From positions 1 through 5,378 of the forward strand of contig JAJQBF010000030.1 in NCBI GenBank assembly GCA_021203425.1: a stretch of 5,378 nucleotides of DNA. The letters are read 5' to 3'. The DNA comes from Clostridiales bacterium (GTDB lineage Bacteria > Bacillota > Clostridia > Lachnospirales > CAG-274). The notes beneath the pieces are model-generated. The model was not told the origin of the DNA. It searched no databases and worked only from the letters and a program-made list of their open reading frames with translations. This document shows, in pieces, positions 1 to 5,378 of the stretch. The position numbers and the translations under genes were made by a program. Position 1 is the first letter of the stretch; each line of letters opens with the position of its first letter.

Positions 1-19
1 CAATTAAGTAAAAAAGCTG

Positions 20-48
20 TTGAAATATAAGCTGAGATTTGGTATTAT
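20..48 (+). promoter_or_regulatory. Predicted sigma-A-type promoter of the proB operon
   Basis: A -35 box TTGAAA (20-25) and a -10 box TATTAT (43-48) are separated by exactly 17 bases; each matches the consensus at five of six positions. The bases TGG just before the -10 box (40-42) add an extended -10 (TGn) element. Transcription would start near 55, giving a leader of only about 30 bases before the proB start. That leaves no room for a T-box, riboswitch or attenuator, so control, if any, is probably at initiation. The assignment rests on motif match and position only. Confidence 0.62.
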
Positions 49-68
49 TAAGGATATAAAATATTAAC

Positions 69-74
69 TGAGGA
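69..74 (+). promoter_or_regulatory. Ribosome binding site of proB
   Basis: TGAGGA lies 11 bases before the ATG at 86, a slightly long spacing. An earlier ATG at 76-78 is only two bases from the GAGG core and is followed after one codon by TAA, so it cannot be the gene start. The ATG at 86 is chosen because the conserved ProB N-terminus (kinase motif VKIGTTSL at residues 14-21) follows at the expected distance. Confidence 0.55.
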
Positions 75-85
75 AATGAATTAAA

Positions 86-881
86 ATGATAAGAGAAGAT
101 TTGAAAAACAGAAAAAGAATTATTGTAAAAATAGGAACCACATCTTTAACCTACCCCAACGGAAACATAAACTTCCGCCGTTTTGACAGACTGGCGGCTG
201 TTTTAACCGACATAAGAAACAGTGGCAGAGATATTATACTTGTTTCTTCGAGAGCAATAGCCGTAGGCGCCAAAAGACTGGGGCTTTCGGAGCGTCCCCG
301 TGACATAGTGGGAAAGCAGGCCTCATCTGCCGTAGGTCAGGCGATACTTATGCGGTATTACGAAAAAAGCTTTAACGAATTTAATCAGCGTGTAGCCCAG
401 ATTCTCCTTACAAAGGATATTTTTAATTATGACCACAAAAGGACAAATGTTAAAAATACATTGGAGAGACTTCTTGAAATGAATGTTATCCCCATAGTAA
501 ACGAAAACGACACAGTTGCAACGGAAGAATTTAATGAGTTTTCCGACAATGACACCCTTGCTTCTTATGTTACCGAGCTTATAGGGGGAGACTTGCTTAT
601 TCTTCTTTCGGATATTGACGGTATGTTTACCGGTGACCCCAACAAAGACAAAAACGCCAAGCTTATAAGTGTTATCGAGAAAATCGATGAAAATATAATA
701 AACCAAGCCGGCGGTTCAAGTTCCGTTTTCGGAACAGGGGGGAATGGCAACAAAGGTTAAGGCGGCTATGAAGGTTAATGCGGCAAACTGCGATATGGTT
801 ATAGCCAAGGGAGACGACCCCAACATAATTTATAAAATTACCGAGGGAGAGGCTGTAGGCACATTATTTTCAAGGGGATAA
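86..881 (+). pseudogene. proB: Glutamate 5-kinase, frameshifted (proB)
   Basis: ProB phosphorylates L-glutamate with ATP to gamma-glutamyl phosphate, the first and usually feedback-controlled step of proline synthesis in the cytoplasm. Family motifs of the amino acid kinase fold are visible: VKIGTTSL (residues 14-21), IVNENDTVA (137-145), SDNDTLAS (153-160, the acidic glutamate-site loop) and LLSDIDGMFTGDP (173-185). The open frame ends early at TAA 758-760 (224 aa), right after FGTGG. Removing one G from the G6 run at 737-742 restores GTGGMATK and a typical C-terminus ending at TAA 879-881, for a 264-residue protein. That is the usual length of the short ProB form lacking a PUA domain. The truncated product loses the conserved Lys of GGMxTK (Lys217 in E. 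coli, ATP site). Residue 56 is Arg where the family has Gly in SSGAI. Identity is certain; whether the gene is dead, mis-sequenced or recoded is not. Confidence 0.88.
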
Positions 882-884
882 GCT

Positions 885-1430
885 ATGGATAAAAAAAGTC
901 TTCGAAAAGAAATGCTTGAAAAACGAAATTCTGTTCCCAAGGAAGTAAGGCATAAAAAAAGTCTTGTCATAAAGGAAAAGCTGTTATCCGATCCTGATTA
1001 TAAGGCTTGTGAAAGTTTGTTTTGTTATCTCAGCTTTCGTTCGGAAACTGAAACAGAGGAAATTATAACGGCGGCTCTTTATGAGGGCAAAACAGTTGCC
1101 CTTCCTTATATGACGGAAAAGAAGGGGGAAATGGTTTTTGTAAAAATTTCTTCTCTTTCCGACCTTGTTAAAAATTCATTCGGAATATATGAACCTGTTC
1201 CCAAAGAGGAAAATATAGTTTTTCCCACCGACAAGACAGTTATAATCGTTCCCGGGGCAGTTTTTTCAAAGGACGGCGGTCGTATAGGTTACGGAGGGGG
1301 CTATTATGACAGATATTTAAGCCGCTTTAAGCCTGTGTGTACCATAGGTATAGGCTTTGGGGAACAGCTTTGTGACAAAATACCGGCTGATAAATATGAT
1401 ATCGGCTTAGACAAAATAATTACAGATTAA
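885..1430 (+). CDS. 5-formyltetrahydrofolate cyclo-ligase (MTHFS family)
   Basis: This cytoplasmic enzyme uses ATP to cyclise 5-formyl-THF to 5,10-methenyl-THF, returning a storage or inhibitory folate to the one-carbon pool. The 181 residues match the family's usual length of about 180-200. Seen motifs are the basic N-terminus RKEMLEKRNS (7-16), the substrate-region FGIYEP (99-104), and the signature block at 123-145 running from PGAVF through GGRIGYGGGYYDRYL, which holds the glycine-rich phosphate-binding loop and the invariant YYDR. The C-terminus IP..KYD.GLDKIITD (166-181) is also typical. The ATG at 885 follows AAGGGG (873-878 region) at good spacing; that site lies inside the 3' end of proB, whose restored stop is only three bases upstream, so translation was probably coupled to proB. 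It sits between proB and proA, 17 bases before proA. The link to proline is positional only. Confidence 0.95.
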   Translation: MDKKSLRKEMLEKRNSVPKEVRHKKSLVIKEKLLSDPDYKACESLFCYLSFRSETETEEIITAALYEGKTVALPYMTEKKGEMVFVKISSLSDLVKNSFGIYEPVPKEENIVFPTDKTVIIVPGAVFSKDGGRIGYGGGYYDRYLSRFKPVCTIGIGFGEQLCDKIPADKYDIGLDKIITD

Positions 1431-1436
1431 AAATAC

Positions 1437-1442
1437 GGAGGT
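1437..1442 (+). promoter_or_regulatory. Ribosome binding site of proA
   Basis: GGAGGT is a near-perfect Shine-Dalgarno core five bases before the ATG at 1448. It lies in the 17-base gap after the cyclo-ligase stop, so proA can initiate independently of upstream translation. Confidence 0.8.
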
Positions 1443-1447
1443 GCAGC

Positions 1448-2698
1448 ATGGATATTATTACAATAGGCAAAAAGGCAAAAGCAGCCTCAAGACTGACAGC
1501 GTCTTTAAAAACGGCTGAGAAAAACGAAATTTTATTGAAAACGGCTGAGGCTCTTATTAAAAACACAGAGGAAATTCTTAAGGCAAACAGCACAGACGTT
1601 GAAAAAGCAAAACAGTCGGGAACTCCGGGACCTATGGTTGACAGACTTGCCCTTAATGAAGAGAGAATAGAGGGTATGGCAGACGGCTTAAGGCAGATTG
1701 CAAAGCTGCCAGACCCAACGGGAGAGGTCATTAATATGAAAACCCTTCCCAACGGTCTTGTTGTAGGTGAAAAGAGAGTGCCTATGGGGGTTATAGGTAT
1801 AATTTACGAAGCAAGACCCAACGTAACAAGCGATGCTTTCGGGCTTTGCCTTAAGGCAGGAAATGCCGTTATTTTAAAAGGCGGCTCCGATGCCATAAAT
1901 TCAAATATGGCAATTGTAAACGTGTTTAAAAAAGTAATTGAAGAAATGGGTATAAACCCCGACATAGTTCAGCTTATAGAAGATACAAGCCGAAAGGCCG
2001 CAACGGAGCTTATGCGTTTTAACGGCTATGTAGATGTGCTTATACCCAGAGGCGGCGCAGGGCTTATTAATTCTGTTGTTATGAATTCCACTGTTCCCGT
2101 TATAGAAACGGGCGTGGGAAACTGTCATATTTATGTAGACGACAGCGCAAAAACTGATATGGCTCTTAACATTTTAATAAATGCCAAAACACAGCGCCCC
2201 GGTGTATGTAATGCGGCTGAATCTCTTCTTGTGTCGGAAAAAGCCGCTCCCGAATTTCTTCCTGCGGCTGTAAAGGCGCTTAAGGAAAAGAATGTGGAAA
2301 TAAGGGGCTGTGAAAAGACAAGAGAAATCTGCAAAGACTCCGACATAATTCCTGCAACAGAAGAGGACTACGGAAAGGAATTCCAGGACTATATTATTTC
2401 CGTAAAGGTTGTTAAAGACGTTGACGAAGCTATTGCCCACATAGCAAAATATTCCACAGACCACTCGGAAGCAATTGTAACGGAAAGCTATGAAAATGCA
2501 ATGAAGTTTACAAACGAGGTTGACTCTGCCGCTGTTTATGTAAATGCTTCAACCCGTTTTACAGACGGAAACGAATTTGGCTTCGGCGCCGAAATAGGTA
2601 TATCAACCCAAAAGCTCCACGCCAGAGGACCTATGGGCTTAAAGGCATTGACAACAACAAAGTTTATAATTTACGGAAACGGACAAATAAGAAAATAA
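1448..2698 (+). CDS. proA: Gamma-glutamyl phosphate reductase (proA)
   Basis: ProA reduces gamma-glutamyl phosphate with NADPH to glutamate 5-semialdehyde, which cyclises to pyrroline-5-carboxylate, the substrate of ProC (not in this window). The 416 residues match the family (417 in E. coli). It is an aldehyde-dehydrogenase-fold protein: N-terminal helices and the linker GTPGPMVDRL (58-67), the VPMGVIGIIYEARPNVT segment (111-127) with the nucleotide-binding region, LKAGNAVILKGGSDA (135-149), and PRGGAGLI (200-207). The catalytic loop TQRPGVCNAAESLLV (248-262) has the nucleophile Cys254. The C-terminal HARGPMGLKALTTTKFIIYG (391-410) is the family signature. No frame break or missing key residue is seen. 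It is the last gene of the operon and is followed by the 2737-2782 stem-loop. ProA has little use without an active glutamate kinase, which makes the broken proB upstream notable. Confidence 0.97.
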   Translation: MDIITIGKKAKAASRLTASLKTAEKNEILLKTAEALIKNTEEILKANSTDVEKAKQSGTPGPMVDRLALNEERIEGMADGLRQIAKLPDPTGEVINMKTLPNGLVVGEKRVPMGVIGIIYEARPNVTSDAFGLCLKAGNAVILKGGSDAINSNMAIVNVFKKVIEEMGINPDIVQLIEDTSRKAATELMRFNGYVDVLIPRGGAGLINSVVMNSTVPVIETGVGNCHIYVDDSAKTDMALNILINAKTQRPGVCNAAESLLVSEKAAPEFLPAAVKALKEKNVEIRGCEKTREICKDSDIIPATEEDYGKEFQDYIISVKVVKDVDEAIAHIAKYSTDHSEAIVTESYENAMKFTNEVDSAAVYVNASTRFTDGNEFGFGAEIGISTQKLHARGPMGLKALTTTKFIIYGNGQIRK

Positions 2699-2736
2699 AA
2701 CGCCGGACAAGGTCTGACGCTGATTTCTGATAATTA

Positions 2737-2782
2737 AAACAGGCTCGGTCACCGAACTGTAAACGGTGCGCTGAGCCTGTTT
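2737..2782. terminator. Bidirectional terminator between convergent operons
   Basis: AAACAGGCTC (2737-2746) pairs perfectly with GAGCCTGTTT (2773-2782). The stem continues inward through GGT against GCT with two G-U pairs, then a one-base C bulge, then CACCG against CGGTG closing a nine-base loop, for about 18 pairs in all. It lies 38 bases after the proA stop and 22 bases beyond the stop of the oppositely oriented PstS-like gene. The - strand copy is followed by a T-rich run (GTTTTAATTAT); the + strand copy ends in TTT followed by AT-rich sequence without a long U tract. It therefore plausibly stops transcription from both sides, better for the - strand. The rest of the 2699-2804 gap shows nothing else. 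Confidence 0.75.
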
Positions 2783-2804
2783 GATATTTATATTCATTTG
2801 TGAT

Positions 2805-3617
2805 TTAAAAAGTATTGTTATAAATCTTCTTGATTTGAGCCGATGAAAGATCTTCTATAGAACTGTTTTCATTTACAATAACCGCTATGGCATCTCTTGC
2901 TATAGCTTTTTTTGTGAGAAGTTCTTCTTCGTAGTCCTTTAAATTTCTTGAGGAAATGGCAATGTCACATTCTCCTCTCATTGCGTCTGTCAAGCCCTGT
3001 GTTGAGTCGGAAACCTCAACTGTTATTTCAGCGTTGGGGTTATAGCTTTTATAAGCCTCGGTCAGGGCGCTTACTACAGGGGCTGCTGAAGATGAGCCGG
3101 CAATTTTTATTGTGCCAGCCGATTTATCAGATAAAAACGTTGCGTTTTCCTCTACGGGAAGGACATATTCTGCCACGATTTCCTGTCCTGCGGAAAGAAT
3201 ATATGTAATAAAATCTTCCTCTGCAGGGTTAAGAGAGCTGCTGTAAGCTATAAAGTAATTTCTGCAAAGGGGGTATTTTCCGTTTTTTACACTTTCCGAA
3301 TCGGGATAAATTCCGTCTACGGATACTGCCTTAATCGCCAAATTATCGGCAAGTGAGCTGTAAGCAATATAGCCTATTGCCTTTTCGTCTTCTGCCACTG
3401 TTTTGATAACATCGTCTGTGGAAACGGCTATAATATCAGTTCCCGTTCCGTCTGTGGCTAAAAGGCTTTCAAACTCTGTTCTTGTTCCGGAGCCTTCTTC
3501 TCTTGATACGGCTTTAAGTTCACTGAGAGCCGAATCGGGTGTTCCCGAAACGGCGGCGCAGGAGGTCGCCGCAAGACACATCATAAGCAAGGGCAAAATC
3601 TTATTAATTACTTTCAT
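2805..3617 (-). CDS. PstS-like phosphate-binding protein, circularly permuted
   Basis: Predicted exported substrate-binding protein of the PstS (type II periplasmic-binding) family, 270 aa. The start at 3617 is chosen because it follows AAGGGGG (3627-3633) at nine bases and opens a signal peptide: basic MKVINK, a hydrophobic stretch, then AATSC with Cys20 as likely lipidation site (a weak lipobox, Ala at -3). A longer in-frame start at 3689 would add 24 non-signal residues lying inside the neighbouring gene. Canonical PstS order is reversed. Residues 36-155 match the usual C-terminal half: SREEGSGTR (38-46), DEKAIGYIAYSSL (77-89), NGKYPLCR (112-119), GQEIVAEYVLP (144-154). Residues 168-267 match the usual N-terminal half: GTIKIAGSSSAAP (168-180), SDSTQG (203-208), CDIAISSR (217-224), IAVIVNENS (244-252), AQIKKIY (260-266). 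All phosphate-ligand segments remain present. The protein stops at IYNNTF, a few residues before the NW motif usual in relatives. Its start overlaps the transporter gene by 14 bases, suggesting coupled translation. Specificity for phosphate is inferred. Confidence 0.86.
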   Translation of the reverse strand: MKVINKILPLLMMCLAATSCAAVSGTPDSALSELKAVSREEGSGTRTEFESLLATDGTGTDIIAVSTDDVIKTVAEDEKAIGYIAYSSLADNLAIKAVSVDGIYPDSESVKNGKYPLCRNYFIAYSSSLNPAEEDFITYILSAGQEIVAEYVLPVEENATFLSDKSAGTIKIAGSSSAAPVVSALTEAYKSYNPNAEITVEVSDSTQGLTDAMRGECDIAISSRNLKDYEEELLTKKAIARDAIAVIVNENSSIEDLSSAQIKKIYNNTF

Positions 3618-5343
3618 TTTCGGTTTCCCCCTTGACCAAATCAAGATTTTCGGCATTGCTCTGTAAATCCACAAATGAGAGATTTTCAACAGCCTCTTCC
3701 ACTATGCTTACACAGTCGTCTGCTGCTCTTTCAAGCTCATATAATATTGCGGCATAGTCGCTTGTCGATGCCGGGCTGCATCTGCCGTCTTTTACTCTTA
3801 AAATATAGGCTTTGTTTAAAATTCTCTGTTCTTTTCTGAGCTCTTTCTTTGCGGAATTTATTATATTTTCGGTGTCGTCGCTGCCGTTTTTTAAAACTTC
3901 GACAGCCCTGTAGAATATGTTTCCTATAAGGTCTGTACTTTCTTTCAAGCCCTCAATTGCCTCGTCTGAGAAACTCTTTCCGCCGTCTGCGTTTTCCTTA
4001 TATATTTTCTCGATTTCACTGCTCCTGTCGGCAACTCTTTCTATGTGGTTTGTTACAAAAAGAAGCCCTGCCGTTTGTTCGGCTTGGGCGATTGTAAGTC
4101 CGCCTTCGGATAAAAGTTTTGTTATATAGTCCGATATGCTGTCGCTTAAAGATTTTATGGCTGAAACAGCGCCGGTAAACTCATCTGCCGCTGCTGAAGT
4201 TTTGTCGGTAATATATGTACGGAGCAGATTTATCATTTTTGTTGTGTAGTCGGAAAGGCGGCTGATTTCAAGAGAAATCATATACATAGCCGCTACGGGC
4301 TGGTGAATTAAGTTTTCGTCAAGATAACGTGGCTTGACATCAGATGTTTCAGCTGCGTCATTTCCCCTTACTATGAATTTAACTATCTTAACCATAACGG
4401 GAAGAAGGGGCAGCCAAATAAGAGTACAAACTATATTGAAGGTTGTGTGTGCGTTTGCAATCTGTCTTGAAATAACATCGATTTCGTTTCCCGAAGGTGA
4501 AATCATTGTTACAAACTTGGCAAGAACCGGTATAAGGAAGAGGAAGACGATACTTCCGCTTATGTTAAACGCACTGTGGGCAACAGCCGTTCTCTTTGCG
4601 TTTTTGTTTTGACCGATACAAGCTAAAAGAGCCGTAATTGTTGTTCCTATGTTGTCACCCAAAAGAATGGGTATAGCCCCCGTAAGCCCTATAACGCTTG
4701 TTACTTCGTCGGGACCGGCTTGTGAGGCGAAATTTTGAAGTACGGCGATAGTTGCCGAGCTTGACTGAACAACGAGAGTCATAACCATACCCAGAAGAAC
4801 TCCCAAAACAGGCATTCCCGAAACCTTGCCCATTAAATCTACAAAGAAGGGGCTGCTTGCCAAAGGTTTCATAACTCCGCCCATAATTTCTATACCTTCG
4901 AAGAGTAAACCGAAGGAAAATATAACCATACCTACATTTTTGATTTTTTCCCTTTTGCTTACAAAATTCATTATAAAGCCTATAAAAATAATGGGGTAAA
5001 TGTAGTTGCTGATTTTGAAGGCAAGGAGCTGAGCCGTCATTGTCGTGCCTATGTTTGCGCCGAATATAATGGAAATTGCCTGAGGCAGACTCATAAGCCC
5101 TGCGCTTACAAAACCTATTGCCATAACCGTAGTGGCTGAGCTTGACTGAAGAACAGCCGTAACAATCATACCGGCTACAGCGCCCATAACGGGATTTTTA
5201 GTCAAAAAGCTCAGTATGCTTTTCATTTTCTCTCCGGCTGCCTTTTGAAGAGCGCTGCTCATACTGTTCATTCCGTAAAGAAACAGCGCCACGCCCCCTA
5301 TAAGACCGAAAACAACCTGCAATTTTTCATTCATAAGTTTCAT
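3604..5343 (-). CDS. Na+/phosphate cotransporter with C-terminal PhoU domain
   Basis: Member of the Na/Pi-cotransporter (NptA/YjbB, SLC34-like) family, an inner-membrane protein moving phosphate with sodium. The N-terminal 325 residues form the transporter and show its internal duplication: QSSSATT (66-72) and GANIGTT (95-101) in repeat one, QSSSATI (193-199) and GDNIGTT (229-235) in repeat two. About eight to ten hydrophobic spans are visible between residues 9 and 327. Residues about 345-560 are helical and soluble, with two PhoU-type motifs: HIERVADRSSEI (433-444) and ELERAADDCVSI (536-547), whose acidic residues would bind metal. Length (579 aa) fits bacterial transporter-PhoU fusions of about 540-600 aa. 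Two starts are possible, 5343 and 5334: the AAGGAG site (5346-5351) is two bases from the first and eleven from the second, so the protein may be 576 aa. It is the first gene of a two-gene unit with the PstS-like gene. PhoU fusion suggests flux control, but direction of transport (import or export) cannot be read from sequence. Confidence 0.95.
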   Translation of the reverse strand: MKLMNEKLQVVFGLIGGVALFLYGMNSMSSALQKAAGEKMKSILSFLTKNPVMGAVAGMIVTAVLQSSSATTVMAIGFVSAGLMSLPQAISIIFGANIGTTMTAQLLAFKISNYIYPIIFIGFIMNFVSKREKIKNVGMVIFSFGLLFEGIEIMGGVMKPLASSPFFVDLMGKVSGMPVLGVLLGMVMTLVVQSSSATIAVLQNFASQAGPDEVTSVIGLTGAIPILLGDNIGTTITALLACIGQNKNAKRTAVAHSAFNISGSIVFLFLIPVLAKFVTMISPSGNEIDVISRQIANAHTTFNIVCTLIWLPLLPVMVKIVKFIVRGNDAAETSDVKPRYLDENLIHQPVAAMYMISLEISRLSDYTTKMINLLRTYITDKTSAAADEFTGAVSAIKSLSDSISDYITKLLSEGGLTIAQAEQTAGLLFVTNHIERVADRSSEIEKIYKENADGGKSFSDEAIEGLKESTDLIGNIFYRAVEVLKNGSDDTENIINSAKKELRKEQRILNKAYILRVKDGRCSPASTSDYAAILYELERAADDCVSIVEEAVENLSFVDLQSNAENLDLVKGETENESN

Positions 5344-5351
5344 CTCTCCTT
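5344..5351 (-). promoter_or_regulatory. Ribosome binding site of the Na/Pi transporter gene
   Basis: On the - strand the sequence reads AAGGAGAG directly before ATG at 5343. The GGAG core is two bases from that ATG, which is tight, and eleven bases from the next in-frame ATG at 5334, which is long. The site confirms that translation begins here but does not settle which ATG is used. Confidence 0.6.
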
Positions 5352-5378
5352 AAAAAATTTCTTTTTTATACTAAACGC

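Noticed and set aside
1..30. Open frame reading QLSKKAVEI and ending in TAA at 28-30, possibly the tail of an upstream gene.
   Set aside because: Nine codons are too few to recognise, and the proB -35 box lies within it; it could be real but cannot be supported.
76..84. Minimal upstream frame ATG AAT TAA just before proB.
   Set aside because: Its ATG is only two bases from the GAGG core, too close for good initiation, and such triplets are common in AT-rich leaders.
323..706. Long open frame on the - strand opposite proB (127 aa).
   Set aside because: It lies antisense to a recognisable gene, has no family resemblance, and no convincing ribosome site; it is a shadow frame.
1508..1549. A 12-base direct repeat AAAACGGCTGAG at 1508-1519 and 1538-1549 inside proA.
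   Set aside because: Both copies encode KTAE in the N-terminal helix of an intact ProA; this is explained by protein sequence and codon preference.
3618..3689. Extended N-terminus of the PstS-like gene starting at 3689.
   Set aside because: The added residues lack family similarity and signal character and lie wholly inside the transporter's PhoU-coding end; the start at 3617 has a ribosome site and a signal peptide.
4757..5150. A 13-base repeat GAGCTTGACTGAA at 4757-4769 and 5138-5150.
   Set aside because: It encodes the QSSSA motif in the two homologous halves of the Na/Pi transporter, a known internal duplication of the family.
5365..5373. Possible -10 box (TAGTAT or TATAAA on the - strand) for the transporter unit.
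   Set aside because: The -35 region would lie outside the window, and AT-rich matches are expected by chance here.

Overview
The window looks like chromosomal DNA from a low-GC, Gram-positive anaerobe of the class Clostridia, probably a gut-type member of the Lachnospiraceae/Oscillospiraceae breadth. This is an inference from AT-rich codon choice, strong purine-rich Shine-Dalgarno sites, TAA stops on all five genes, a short glutamate kinase without a PUA domain, and a Na/Pi cotransporter fused to a PhoU domain. I see no phage genes, insertion sequence, CRISPR array, rRNA or tRNA.

Left half, + strand (about 20-2698): a proline-biosynthesis operon. A good sigma-A-type promoter (20-48) precedes proB (glutamate 5-kinase), a 5-formyltetrahydrofolate cyclo-ligase gene, and proA (gamma-glutamyl phosphate reductase), all tightly spaced. 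ProB and ProA perform the two consecutive steps from glutamate to glutamate semialdehyde; the folate gene is a passenger with no direct part in that pathway. proB as read here is broken: a run of six G at 737-742 shifts the frame and stops the protein at 758-760, while the family's remaining C-terminal residues continue in another frame to 881. It also carries Arg in place of the normally conserved Gly of the glutamate-site SSGAI motif.

Centre (2699-2804): a long stem-loop between the convergent operons, probably a shared bidirectional terminator.

Right half, - strand (2805-5343): a two-gene phosphate-uptake unit. The first gene encodes a Na+/phosphate cotransporter with a C-terminal PhoU-like domain. 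The second overlaps it by 14 bases and encodes a predicted exported, probably lipid-anchored, PstS-like phosphate-binding protein whose two sequence halves are in the reverse of the usual order, i.e. a circular permutation. No pstC/pstA/pstB genes are visible, so the partner of this binding protein is open.

Most of the window is ordinary metabolism and transport. The parts worth a second look are the permuted PstS-like protein paired with a Na/Pi-PhoU transporter, and the double lesion in proB.
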